Numbered from the stretch's first letter, positions 33,368-43,570 are shown. The stretch is 64,000 nucleotides of DNA from Trichobilharzia regenti (GCA_944472135.2 OX235264.1:93754319-93818318); one strand, 5' to 3'. A program made the numbers and translations. Notes: generated by a model not told the origin, from the sequence alone.

Positions 33368-33967
33368 TTGAAGGTTCACGATCAGGCATGCACGTCATTT
33401 GGCAGGTTGTTGTATCCAGAGATATTAACACCATCTCGAATAACGGTTCTTATGACCCGTCTACATATCCCCTGCTCTGATACCATGTCTACATTGCCAC
33501 AGTCCAGCACTGAAACTGCATGGGTGAAACAAAGTGGACATGATACTACACCTGTATTCGTAGGAAGCCAGTGTGTCACACACGGTAAAACTAAAAGGAA
33601 ACGCTCAAGACGTCATAAGACCTCGAAAGCGTCTTCTAGAAAAGGAGATGAATGTCAGGCCTGTAGTGTTGTTGTTTCTAAAACTGACTCAGCATTTGAA
33701 TGCAAATTTTTGTAAACGATGGTTGCACTACAGCTGCGACAATTGAGTGCCAAAACCATATTATCAATTTATGCGGAATAATCCCTGCCCATCGTTCTGG
33801 TATATTTGCCCACTTCGTCGCCCTGGGAGTCTCACACAGCCTGTCGCCGGAAAACAGAAACAGAAACTTTTCCATTTCGACACAATCTCATACGGTGCTC
33901 CACCTGATAACACCACATCACCAAAACTTAGTTCAAACCGTAAAAAGGATACTCCAGCTCCACCGAC
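33368..33967 (+). pseudogene. CR1-type LINE ORF1, N-terminal part (right arm)
   Basis: Mirror of the left copy: 33368-33715 with the basic stretch and DECQACSVVVSKTDSAFECK, then a frameshift to the frame of 33700-34044. It is interrupted at 33967/33968 by the RTE copy; the CR1 sequence resumes at 35621. Confidence 0.55.
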
Positions 33968-35620
33968 TGTCTGTCTGTCTGTCTGTTTTCGACATAGAAC
34001 TTTGCACAAATGTGCGGAAGTTCAAGTCGCCACATTCCGTGTAGCACGCGAAGCAAGAGAAGAAAGTACAGGAAAAGCATAATAGAAACAGTGAGCAGAG
34101 GTGTGAGACAAAGGAGTAATAAAGAAATACAAAACAGTTTCATTGAAGATCATAAGTCATAGGGAGTGGATGCATCTGCGCCACTGAGAACGGTTTTGAA
34201 CCATGTCACCAATTGTTTCCAACCATAGATTTTTACCGTCCCGAGGACCCCAGCCTGGAAGTCTACACCTTTCTACGTGGCTTAGACCAACTGTTGTGGA
34301 TTTCATTGACTGATTCCAAGTTTTTGTTTGACCGCCGCTAGCTTTTTTCCAGCCTGACCCTATATCCGCTAACATTGCTCGTCGAGGGAGGCGATGACTA
34401 GGCTACCATGCGTAACACATGTCCTAACCATCTCAGTCTTTGTAACTTCACGACTTCGTCGATTGATTTCCCCTGTTCACCTAGAACTCGACGCCTAACT
34501 TCAATGTTGCTCACCTTGTTATGCCACTTTACACGGGAAATAGAGCGCAGGCACCTATGATCAAAGACAGCTAGTCTTTTCATGTCTTCCACTCTCAGTG
34601 GCCAGGTCTCACAACCATAAAGGAGGACGGAGCGGACTGATGAGCAGTACACCCGCCCTTTGGTCGATAGTCGAACATCTCGTCTACGCCAGAGTCGGCG
34701 TAAACTGGCAAATGCGAAACGAGCCCCCTGTATTCGTGCTGAGATTTCGTCAGAGATCAACCCGTTGGCGTTGGCTGATGGTACTTCCCAAATAAGTGAA
34801 GCGGTCAACGTGCTCTACCACTTCACTTCCTATTTTTAAACTAGGCGTCGATGTAGTCCAGTCCTGTAACATCATCTTGCATTTGGCTGGAGCGAATCGC
34901 ATGCCAAACATTCGTAGATTGCGGCTCAAGGTGTTTAGAAGACTCTGCATTTTGTCAGCGTCGTCGCCTAGAAGGACTATATCGTCTGCATATTCCAAGT
35001 CAACGAGATTATTCCCCGGTAGCAAGTCAATCCCTGAGTCACTGAAGTCACCTAGGGTTAAGTCCATTAACACATCTATGATGAAGTTGAATAGAAAAGG
35101 AGATAATCGGCATCCTTGACGGACACCACTGGTCGTCATCAGTTCAGATGACAGCTCGCCGTATGCCCTCACCTGGCTGTATGAGCACGAGTAGAGTGCC
35201 TTAATCAGTGCAATATATTTTCTCGGCATTTCCTTTTCAGCCAGGCATCTCCAGAGAACTTCTCGGTCGACAGAGTCGAATGCTGCCTTAAGGTCAAGAA
35301 ATATAATGACTGTTGGACGCCGGTAGGAATCCCTATGTTCTAGAATCTGTCGGAGGGTGAAGATATGATCAATACATCCTCTTCCTGGTCTTAAGCCTGC
35401 CTGGCTCTCTCGTGTTTGTGCCTCCCGAGCACCACTTAGTCTACGCATGATTATTGAGCCTAAGACTTTAGATACTATATTAGTCAAGCTAATCCCTCTG
35501 TGATTATCACAGGAAGACTTGTCTCCCTTCTTGTATATGGGGATAATCAGTGACTTACACCAACCAGATGGGACTTCTTCTGATCCCCAGACGCTGCCTA
35601 GTACCTCAGTTAATCCGGAG
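33968..35620 (-). mobile_element. RTE copy in the right arm, 1,653 bp
   Basis: On the minus strand it begins in the linker (LTEVLGSVW) and runs through RT to the tail (TGTCTGTC on the plus strand at 33968). RT pieces: 34750-35487 has FLDLKAAFDSVDREVLWRCL, SGVRQGCRLSPFLFNF (Arg for Pro in QGCP) and LEYADDIVLLGDDADKMQ; 34398-34808 has the C-terminal CETWPLRVEDMKRLAVF and [12 protein letters not shown] then stop. One frameshift lies near 34790. Its 3' end sits at exactly the mirrored position of the left-arm RTE. No target duplication is present and its 5' 1,164 bp are absent from the left arm. Confidence 0.85.
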
Positions 35621-37008
35621 TGGAAATATCAATCTTCATAAGCTGAAAACTCCCAAGGTTACACCCGAAACAACAGTGGAAGATGTATTCGCCAAAGCAC
35701 CACTTGCATCCGCTAGCTAGCATGGCAACATAACAAAGACTAGTCAGACCCTGATGAGGTATAAAGTAATCGACCCTGCAAAGGCGGAAAGGCAGCCAAA
35801 GACCAAACCTAAGTCTGTGGTCAGTCGATCGAATTCCCTTATCATGTTTAATGTGCCAGTGTGAAACAGAAGAGCTGCTTGAACAAAGGGCTCTGTTTGA
35901 TCAGCAACAATGATCTAATTTGTACAGTAAATTAGGGCTGGGCATCAATTCAGCAAAATTGTGCAGACTGTGTACAGAGGTGTTCAGACACTTCAAGGCA
36001 AGCCACATCCACCAAGGGTGACACGGGACTCTGCCGAAGAGGCTGTAAGAATACTGTTACTGGCTCAAATATTAGCTATCGACAGTGGTTCCAACATAAG
36101 AATAAGGTATGATAGGCCATAGGCCAACAGCCAAATGGTGAGGGAGTCATCGGAACTGATGCCCTCTACTTCCATATTCATATATAGTGTTCCGGAGCTG
36201 GGAACTGGCACTGCTTGTGAAAACACATGCATGACGTACAGCAATGAAGATGGCTATCATCTCAGATGGACCTTGGTGCCTCTGGAGCAATTTCGATTTT
36301 CCGGCTACTTCGTCCCTCACATTGATCCTCTCCCCAAGGCTGCTAAGTGTCAAATTCAGCTCCCGGGAACAGTTGGCTCTAGTACTTCGATGGAAGTACG
36401 AGACCAAAGGTAAAATGGGAGGACACATCGGATGCTGCGAAAGCAGACCTCGAACCATAAGGAGGCAGCAAACTGGGGTCTTAATACGTCCCCAACCCCC
36501 AGTGACACTACAGCGATGCGGTACTGAGAATGACAGTCACTATCACCTAAGTGTCCTATCTGAACCCAAGGGAAAAAACGACAACAGGCCGGTTCTATCG
36601 GAATCGGCCAACTAGTCCCAATATTGAATCTTCTACCAGAAGACAACGTAACTTCAACTACCTCACAATACGCTGAGATGGTGAGACTCACTATTAGCTG
36701 TCTGTATAGTAATGTGAGAGGGCTGAAAGGAAACGTTTGTGAAATCAGAAACCTCCAGTCAAGCCTATGCCTTGAAATAATAATCCTGACTGAAATCTGG
36801 CTACCCGCCATTATCGCCGACAACGAAATCAGTATAAGTGATATGGTTCTGGCCAGGAGAGACAGGGATAACAAGGAAGGGGGAGTTGGCGTATACTTTG
36901 AGAAGCAACTTAAATGCGTACGTGCAACGGACCCACCACCTACTGAGCTCCCAGACTCCATATGGTATTATTCCACCGTAGGCCACACGAAGCATTTAGA
37001 TGGTGGCA
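35621..37008 (+). pseudogene. CR1-type LINE, ORF1 end and endonuclease start (right arm)
   Basis: Mirror of 14362-15749. It includes SRSNSLIMFNVPV, DSAEEAVRILLLAQILAI and, at 36624-37008, the endonuclease LYSNVRGLKGNV, IILTEIWLPAI and GGVGVYFEKQLKC. It breaks off after HLDGG where the left copy continues into GIYRSPTYQ. Confidence 0.7.
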
Positions 37009-37437
37009 ATGTTAGTGGATATAGGGTCCCGTTGGAAAAGAGTTAGCTAGTGGTGGTCCAACCAAAACATGCCACCAGTCAATGAAATCTACAGCAGTTA
37101 GTTTACACTAGCCAACCACGTAGGAAGGTGTATACTTCTTGGCTGGTTGGGGTCCTCGGGACGGTTGAAACCAATGGCTGGAAACTATTGGTGATGTGTC
37201 ACAGAATTGTTCTCAATGGCCATCGCAGATGCATCCACTCCCTGTGACTTATGATTTCCAATCAAACTATATTGTTCTTCATTATTACTATTCCTTTGTG
37301 TCACACCTGTATTCATTGTCTCTATTATGCATTTATTCTACTTTCTTCTCTTGCTTTGCGTGCTACATGGAGTGTGGCGAATTGAACTGCCGCACATATG
37401 TACAAAGTTCTATGTCGAAAACAGACAGCACAGACAA
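37009..37437 (+). mobile_element. RTE 3' fragment at the palindrome edge
   Basis: A 5'-truncated RTE piece starts with NVSGYRVPLEKS-type sequence and runs through the 3' UTR (TTGGGGTCCTCGGGACGG, CTATGTCGAAAACAGACAGC) to about 37437. CR1 sequence does not resume after it, so either the target was deleted or the fragment marks the duplication breakpoint. Confidence 0.75.
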
Positions 37438-37865
37438 ACCAATTGTACAAATTTAACAAATTAACAAATTTTGATGTACACACAAATACAAAATAGCCAT
37501 TTCTGAATAGATATATCTCTGAATGGTTAACAAATGGAGTGGGATAATCTCTTTCAAAGCTTAGTTCATTCATGGCTATTGTGCATTTGAATTGTCGAAG
37601 CAACAAACCACGTACTTACTATCAGACATATATATTAATCAAACTGTTGGTTTTTGAATTTACCTTGATTACATGTTACTAGAGAAATTTGTCCTAATGG
37701 TTATTGGTTGTATTGAAAAGTTACTCCAAATAGAATGAAATAAATATGCTCGAATTGTGCATAGTTCTGGTCCTCGATATATAAACATACACACTGAGAA
37801 CCAATGATTTGAGACTCTTGTTGATATTGGATGGAGGATTTCATCATGAGCTGACAATAGTCAGA
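37438..37865. other. Intronic sequence, nothing recognised
   Basis: AT-rich with no coding or repeat signal that I can name. Confidence 0.3.
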
Positions 37866-38130
37866 CAACCACTGAAAAACCACCTGGGAATACTGGACAG
37901 CTGTTTCGTCCTGGTTTGGGACTCTTCATCTGTACTGTTCTAGTGGGAAGCCGTGACCAGTAGGGTACAGCAGGTTGAAGATGAGGCAGTAAGTCATCGA
38001 AGAAGACATCACGAGATGGTTGCGCTATGTTGTGAATTAGCAGAAGTTAGAATTCATGGACTACTGGCTGGCCATTGGATCGGGTCCCAGTGGCTTAATG
38101 GTCTGCGAGCACGTCTTGTTTATATGGCTG
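37866..38130. mobile_element. SINE1 copy, rearranged (inverted 3' part joined to 5' part)
   Basis: At 37866-37935 the minus strand carries the hammerhead region (AGAGTCCCAAACCAGGACGA, then ACAGCTGTCC). At 37936-38130 the plus strand carries the SINE 5' region (GGGAAGCCGTGACCAGTAGG) and the A-box-like CAGTGGCTTAATGGTCTGCG. The second part matches 47103-47260. The two halves face opposite ways, another small inversion. Confidence 0.6.
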
Positions 38131-38269
38131 GAAATCTTTTTCATTGACGCGGATATGTATTATTTACTCTCTCTCTCTCTCCTTCTGTGTAATTTCCCAG
38201 TTTATTCGTTAAATCATCATTTTGTTCCATGTTACTATTCATCCTCCTGTACATTTTTTTCTTCGTTAT

Positions 38270-38380
38270 AATTTCTGGCTTAGCGAGGTAAAGGAGTGCG
38301 TCAGCCGGGGATCGAACTCCGGACCATGTGCATGGTCGTCGAGCGTCCTAACCGCTGTACCACCGACGCTTTGTTCCGAA
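38270..38380 (-). mobile_element. SINE2 head fragment (tRNA-like)
   Basis: The minus strand reads GTCGGTGGTACAGCGGTTAG and GGAGTTCGATCCCCGG, A- and B-box-like. No acceptor stem closes, so this is a SINE head, not a tRNA gene. Confidence 0.6.
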
Positions 38381-39628
38381 AACAGTATTTATAATAAAGA
38401 AAGGAATTTGCAGCATTTGTCACAATACTGCATATGATTTACTCATATTATAAATCAAATTAGAACAGAATTAACCAGAGGAGTTTGTTCACATTTACGA
38501 TATAAAGTCAAAAATATTTGAAGTAGGCATTTAGAATATTAAATATAATAATAATAACAGTGAATATGTTTCAAACAGTATTGTTGATTCAGTTTGGAAA
38601 TTTTAGCATGTTATTATAGAGTATTGAATCTAATGTTCTGTTGATATAGCAGTATAGTGGGGGGAAATACAAAATTAACAGTTATAACAGAGCTTAAATA
38701 ATGTTCACACTTATGAAAAAATAAACAAATAAAAACAAAAAATTGAGAGGACTATAAATATAAGAAGTACAATAAGAATAAAGGTTGATGTTACAAGGGT
38801 GAAAGAAATGGTTTATTTACTAGTGCAAAGAAGGTTAGTTAGTTCATGCCTGACACTATTTTCATCACATAAAGTACGTACCACCAAATATGGTATAGTG
38901 GAATTTTTATACTTAGACGTACGTGCATAAAGTCTTCTGAAAAGACTTCTTGTCTTAACTGAAGAGGAGACACAAAGTTGGAGCTGCGGGTAAAGTGGAT
39001 GCTCACAGTTTGACAAAATTCCTTTAGAAGATTTGTTGCATGACATCAAGTTCCTATCAATGACAATGTCAAACACCGAAAATTCCAGGGACTTCTTAGG
39101 AACCTGGTACTCAAGTAAATCAGCCACCGATTAGCAAGCACGGCATTATAGGCCAAATTTACCAGCTAATAAAAAGTAAATCACACAACAAGAAAGTTTG
39201 AATTCCAAGTCAATAAAAATATGATCAATAGAGGTGTAAATTAACAACCATTCACGACAGTGGTCATCAGGAGCAACAGTTACATCATTCATGGATAAGT
39301 TGAATGAGTCTATTTCACATACTGAAACCTGCACTGAAGATTTTGTCTAGAAGAACGACGAAAGTTTCGCAATTAAATCAACCAATTCAATAGGGACCTG
39401 GTTATCAAGTAAAATGTTCTGAGGTTTCTTCTACCTCCGGCCTGTTCTGCTTCAGTTGTCAGTGTCTTTTGTCTTTCCTGGTACTCTTTTTCATTTCTTT
39501 ATTCAGTGTAGTGTACATTGAAGTCAGCTTCTCCATCTGTTATCCATCTTTGCATTGAATCCTTTTCTGTTTCACCATTCTCCTTTCTCATATTAGCTTC
39601 CAGGTATCCGTTGAGAGCCATTATTAGG
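38381..39628. other. Unrecognised stretch with two degraded minus-strand frames
   Basis: Open frames 38813-39127 (104 codons, with SLFRRLYARTSKYKNSTIPY) and 39146-39334 lie in tandem on the minus strand and could be pieces of one old element ORF. I do not recognise the family. No start, splice or domain signal supports a host gene. Confidence 0.3.
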
Positions 39629-40015
39629 CTGTACAATCGTATATGTATGGCTTTTTAAAAAATTATGTCCTGTGAAGGGAAATCTAAACAAACGTGTGAA
39701 TACATAAAATGATAATATCAAATGCAATTAAAAGGTTTGTGATTATAATCATAGTTAAACATCAAGTGTCAAACGGTAAAATAATTAATATCGTATATAA
39801 AATAGTTTATAGAATATATTGATGTTGGAAAAGAGTATATAATTGTAGTGCAACACAAATGTCTGGCTTATATTCATGAATTGCTGAGTCCTAACACTGT
39901 TCTTTAAAACCATTCTAGAACATGTTCCTAGGGTCCATCTGTTGTAAGAGTTGTCTGACTACAGCGAATTCACGTTGCTCCACAGAAGCAGGTGCACTGA
40001 TAGATGCACATATCG
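39629..40015 (-). mobile_element. PLE-IV-type 3' fragment
   Basis: This aligns with 10245-11070: the same 3' UTR order (CTGTACAATCGTATAT, GTGATTATAATCAT) and a remnant of the nuclease coding region near 39960-40010. It is diverged and has stops. Confidence 0.6.
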
Positions 40016-40189
40016 AATAAACAAATTAATTTGGAATTACTTTCAAGTTTGTGTGGAGATTAACAGCACTCAGCATGAAAAATGAAAATAAGATCCTGAT
40101 TTTCAGCTGCAATGTGAAGTCAGTGCTACTTACTATACGGATCACAGACTTGGCACCGCGCCGCGTCACGAAGGGCACTTCGAACAAAG

Positions 40190-40560
40190 ACAAACCTTCA
40201 TCAACATCCATCTTCTATCATTACTCAAGATCAAGTGGCCAGAAAAGACCAGCAACAGGGATCTCTGGAAAAGAACCAAACTTGCAACAAATATACAGGG
40301 AGAATTGGAGGTGGATTGGCCATACTCTGTGAAAACAAACCATTAAATGACATCACACGTCGGGCCGTCGCTCGAGTGAAACCCGAACGGGAAGCGACGA
40401 GTTAGTTTGTCGTCAGTGCGAGGGCGATTTGGAGGAGGAGATGAAAGCATATGGGCAGACGTGGAGCCAGGTGGAAATGTTGGCGGAGAACCGAACGCAA
40501 TAGAGACGTGCGGCTGAAACCCTATGTTCCTCTAGGAACTAAAGGAGGCAATATTAATAA
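40190..40560 (+). mobile_element. LINE2 3' end (C-terminal RT tail and UTR)
   Basis: Frames include YRENWRWIGHTL, EGDLEEEMKAYGQTWSQVEM and LKPYVPLGTKGG. The WIGHTL and W-S-Q-E patterns are typical of the C-terminal tail of many LINE RT ORFs. It ends in an (AAT)n tail just before exon 3. Probably the same family as the RT pieces at 42955-43410 and 51297-52180. Confidence 0.6.
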
Positions 40561-40689
40561 TAATAATAATATACATATAACCACTCTGCCCAAATTTTAC
40601 GCGTATATTTATTCGACAGTAATAAATTTCGCATTAATAAATATTAAATAGGTATATCATTGAGGTATATGTATATATCTTTCTTCCAG

Positions 40690-40968
40690 GCTGATGAATA
40701 CTGGCGTAGATTACGCAATCTACAATGGAAACATATACAACTTCGTGAGAAAGAAATTCTTGGCAGTGGATTATACAAACTTCGTCGATTTACAGATGGA
40801 TTTCATGAATTGGCACTATCTCAACAAAGTTGGTTTCAATGGTTATATCAGCATAAGGTGTCATCAGAGGAATATAAACGGATATTTGGAATACCTGGAC
40901 GATTACCTCAAAGTGAACAACAGCACTGTCGTGATCATCACGAACAACAACAACAATCGAAATCGTAG
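40690..40968 (+). CDS. RWDD2: RWDD2-type protein, coding exon 3 (C-terminus)
   Basis: This last coding exon has 92 codons and a TAG at 40966-40968, and follows the acceptor TTCTTCCAG. It begins ADEYWRRLRNLQWKHIQLRE, matching the F/Y-W...W-K-H/R-I segment that ends DUF1115 in RWDD2 proteins. It continues SGLYKLRRFTDGFHELALSQ and EYKRIFGIPGRLPQSEQQ, with a glutamine-rich end. Joined to exon 2 in phase 0 it completes a 309-residue protein, near the usual length of the family. No clear AATAAA follows within 400 bp. Confidence 0.88.
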   Translation, partial: ADEYWRRLRNLQWKHIQLREKEILGSGLYKLRRFTDGFHELALSQQSWFQWLYQHKVSSEEYKRIFGIPGRLPQSEQQHCRDHHEQQQQSKS

Positions 40969-41089
40969 TTGTTTTTTGTCAACTAGATGAGCTGTTCGTG
41001 TATCTTCTTTTTGTGTAGATATATGTACATACTTGATGTCTCTCTGTTATTGTCTTTCTTGATATGAATGCTTTTCATTTCTTCTACAG

Positions 41090-41300
41090 TTTTTGGGCCT
41101 TGATAGTTCAGTGTTAGAATGCTCGCTAAACGACACAAGTAGTCTGGCTGTTCGATTCTCAGTCGATACACTGCTAAACCTTGCTTAGTTAGTTAGTCCA
41201 CTAGCCGATTGTATGCCATCTGAGAAAAGTGTAGATGGTTGGTTGAACGTGAGCATTGCTGGAAAAGAAAAAATTCCCTCCCCTCCCTTCGCATGCTGAG
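41090..41300 (+). mobile_element. SINE2-like repeat, diverged
   Basis: A-box-like GATAGTTCAGTGTTAGAATG and B-box-like TGTTCGATTCTCAG are followed by a middle similar to other SINE2 copies and a weak tail. Confidence 0.4.
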
Positions 41301-41611
41301 AATTCATAACCGAAGATTTGAAGAAGCCGCGTATTATTCCACTCGGTGGAACACAAAATGAAAGAAAAAGGACACTTTTATAAAATTACATACACGGTAC
41401 TCATTGGATTGGATTTGTATCTCTCTCTCTCTCTTTCCAGTCTTTTTTTTTTGTAAATTTGAGTGAATTTTCTCTTATTTAACAAAAGTACTGACACATT
41501 CTGTGAAAGTTGTACAGTATTAACTGTTTTCTAATTTCTCTTTTTTCTATGGGAATTTCAATATATCAAAATTAGTTTATAATTTCAATGATTTGTTTTC
41601 CTTCAACTATG
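41301..41611. other. Downstream flank, nothing recognised
   Basis: AT-rich sequence with a (TC)n run near 41411. It may be the 3' UTR of the RWDD2-type gene. Confidence 0.3.
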
Positions 41612-41760
41612 ATGTGGTTTAGCGATAGGACGCTAACGTAGGCCAACCACGTATGTTGTCTGCGGTTCGACCGCCGAGTGATGTACTTTTAAACCTCACT
41701 AAACTGGTGGTGAGTCTAATAAAAAAAATGGAAGGTTTGGCATCAGGTTGGCTAACAACC
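41612..41760 (+). mobile_element. SINE2 copy
   Basis: The head reads GTGGTTTAGCGATAGGACGC and GCGGTTCGACCGCC; the body includes ATGGAAGGTTTGGCATCAGG, matching other SINE2 copies. It abuts a SINE1 copy. Confidence 0.55.
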
Positions 41761-41764
41761 CAGT

Positions 41765-41965
41765 TCCAGTGACTTAATGGTATGCGAGCTGGCTCGCCTT
41801 GTAACCGGAAGGTCCCGGTTTCGAATCCCGGTGGGTACGTACTGATGAAGAGTCCCAAACTAGGACGAAACAGCTGTCCGGTACTCCCAGGTTTTCCAAT
41901 GGTTCTCTAACTAATGTCAGCTCATGATGAAATCCTGTAAACCAATCAAATCCCTACAAACCAAC
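41765..41965 (+). mobile_element. SINE1, best-preserved copy
   Basis: The order is A-box-like CAGTGACTTAATGGTATGCG, GCCTTGTAACCGGAAGG, B-box GGTTTCGAATCCC, the hammerhead-like stretch, then a tail with TTTCCAATGGTTCTCTAACT and GTCAGCTCATGATGAAATCC. It sets the family layout used for the copies at 13.3, 37.9, 42.4 and 47.2 kb. Confidence 0.7.
41834..41887 (+). ncRNA. Hammerhead-like motif in SINE1
   Basis: CTGATGA is intact, but three nucleotides (AGA) separate it from the stem II strand GTCC. The rest is stem II CAAACTA GGAC, GAAA, self-complementary stem III CAGCTGTC, and a stem I partner near CGGTACTCCC. Alternatively the core is read ATGAAGA in register with the copy at 1721-1765. Either way it departs from the canonical fold. 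Confidence 0.5.
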
Positions 41966-42394
41966 ACGTGAATGAAAATGAAATTATTGGTACGAAAACT
42001 TCAAAGCACTAGCTCAAATTTAAGGGGATAAAAACTGATGTGAAGAAAAACAAAGTCATGTTCACATTCTGTGTGCTATTAATATTCACTTAGGTTTTCT
42101 GGTGGAACCGAAATAATACTTCAGCGGTACATCGCTATTTCTCTCTTTGTCCTTTGCAAACTTTCTTAACAGGCTCTAGGATTGCCCACACGGTCTCCTC
42201 CATGTCATGCTTTAGTCTACACCCAGTTTATCGATTTTCATTTGTTTGAATTTCAGTCGACGATCTTCTTAGCGTATGAACTATTTATCGTCATTTCCGT
42301 TTGCCTATTAATTAGGTAGCAGGTTCTTGGTTCGATTATCGCCAGAACTCCTTGTTGATTATCCTTTCTGGTCGGTCATCTGATCTTCCCTATG

Positions 42395-42545
42395 GAGGCG
42401 TCTAAGGCAGCTGTCGTTAAAACTATGCATGATGCACGATGAAACAGTTGTCTGGCAGTACTCCCTGTCGCTGGTTTCCAATAGTTTTCTAACTAATGTC
42501 ACCTCATGATGAATTCCTGTAACCAATCAATCAAATTCCGAAAAA
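42395..42545 (+). mobile_element. SINE1 3' part
   Basis: Contains CACGATGAAACAGTTGTCTG, TTTCCAATAGTTTTCTAACT and GTCACCTCATGATGAATTCC, parallel to the end of the 41765 copy. A B-box-like GGTTCGATTATCGCC lies upstream near 42332. Confidence 0.55.
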
Positions 42546-42954
42546 CCAATATTTGAATATCTCCTATCGTCAAATTGACGTTCCGGTTATAAACCCCTCC
42601 GTTGTAACCAATTATACCAGAAATTTTTATGATTGATGTCAGGTAGACATGAATGAAGTCCGCATTCTATTATAAGACAGGCTATATTGCTAAGGTACTA
42701 TTTTTCCTTGAACCGGGTATTCGACCTAATGTGAACAATAAAATCTTATGATGCATTTATAAAATAGAGACTTGGAGCAGATTTCATCTTGGCTTTAAAA
42801 GCATCTCTCCCGTATGAGCTACAAGAAAGGATTAGTTAGAAGATTATTCAGTCGTGTGAGAAGACTCTTTTCCAACAGAAAAACTGTAATGATCATTTGG
42901 CTAGTGGAAAAAAAAGTAGGGACTGGACACTATCGTGAAAAGAACAAGTTGGTT
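42546..42954. other. Intergenic, nothing recognised
   Basis: No supported feature; a lysine- and arginine-rich frame at 42814-43047 is the opposite strand of a degraded RT. Confidence 0.3.
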
Positions 42955-43410
42955 TGTGTGTGTTCGAACCGAATCAGACATATATCGCCGGCGAAGTCCG
43001 GATCCTCCAAGTATTTTGTGTGTGTCCGTTTTATGCCTGTCTCCTAGTCGCTCGGCCCACTGTCTGTCGCATTATCCAATCTACCGCCCACAACCAGGAA
43101 TATCATTGGAGATAGTAGCGGGCAGCCAGCTTGTCTTACTCTCGTCTTCACTTCCTCGAAGGATTCCGTGAGTTTCCCATTGTGGATTACTTGGCAAGCA
43201 GCACGGTCGTACAACTGATGGATGAGATGTATAATTGTTGGCGGCACTCCCTGGTAGTAGCGAAGTAGTTGCCAAATCACCTCCCGACCGACGCTATCGA
43301 AGGCTTTTATAAATTCGTTGAAGTTTAGAGAGAGAGCTGACTGCCTTTCCAAGCTTTTTTCAATGATGATCCGTAGTGCTCCGATTTGATCAGCCATACT
43401 AAGATGCATT
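42955..43410 (-). pseudogene. LINE2 RT fragment
   Basis: The minus strand encodes MADQIGALRIIIEKSLERQS, LNFNEFIKAFDSVGREVIWQ (RT motif with FDSV), QGVPPTIIHLIHQLYDRAAC, a broken RQGC box (RVRQAGCPLLSPMIFL), and LEDPDFAGDI where FADD is expected. Frameshifts and the lost Asp pair show decay. It differs from the RTE copies in this window. Confidence 0.7.
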
Positions 43411-43570
43411 CTAAATTCCTTTGCCTAAGTAATCTTTACTTTTTTTAATTTGAAAAAGAATGGGGATTTTTAAATTTACTCAGATATACTACTCATTGGA
43501 CCGCATTACCAGTTAAATGAGTCTTTCATTTGCGCTTTGTCACCAGTACTTACTAGTTACTCAGAGTACC

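Larger units (their letters stand above)
25139..37008 (-). repeat. Giant inverted repeat, right arm
   Basis: Reverse complement of 14362-25123 (see that entry for offsets). It is longer than the left arm because 34457-35620 (1,164 bp of RTE sequence) stands where the left arm has about 50 bp. The outer limit, 37008, coincides with the junction between CR1 and an RTE 3' fragment. Base differences seen by translation cluster in the outer 500 bp (for example Thr versus Ile and Arg versus His codons in the CR1 endonuclease). Confidence 0.95.
8279..40689 (+). other. RWDD2: Intron 2 of the RWDD2-type gene (32.4 kb)
   Basis: The donor is GTTAGT at 8279 and the acceptor TTCTTCCAG ends at 40689; both sides are phase 0 and the joined protein reads VEGEESK then ADEYWRRLRNLQWKHI. 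The intron contains the whole 22.6-kb inverted repeat and many other elements. Coding exons in the same order and orientation on each side support continuity of the assembly at large scale. Confidence 0.75.

Noticed and set aside
14362..37008. Dismissing the palindrome as a simple fold-back sequencing artefact
   Set aside because: The arms differ by a 1.1-kb RTE segment, indels and base changes, have different outer flanks, and the flanking exons are in correct order. A haplotype join is still possible and is listed as a test.
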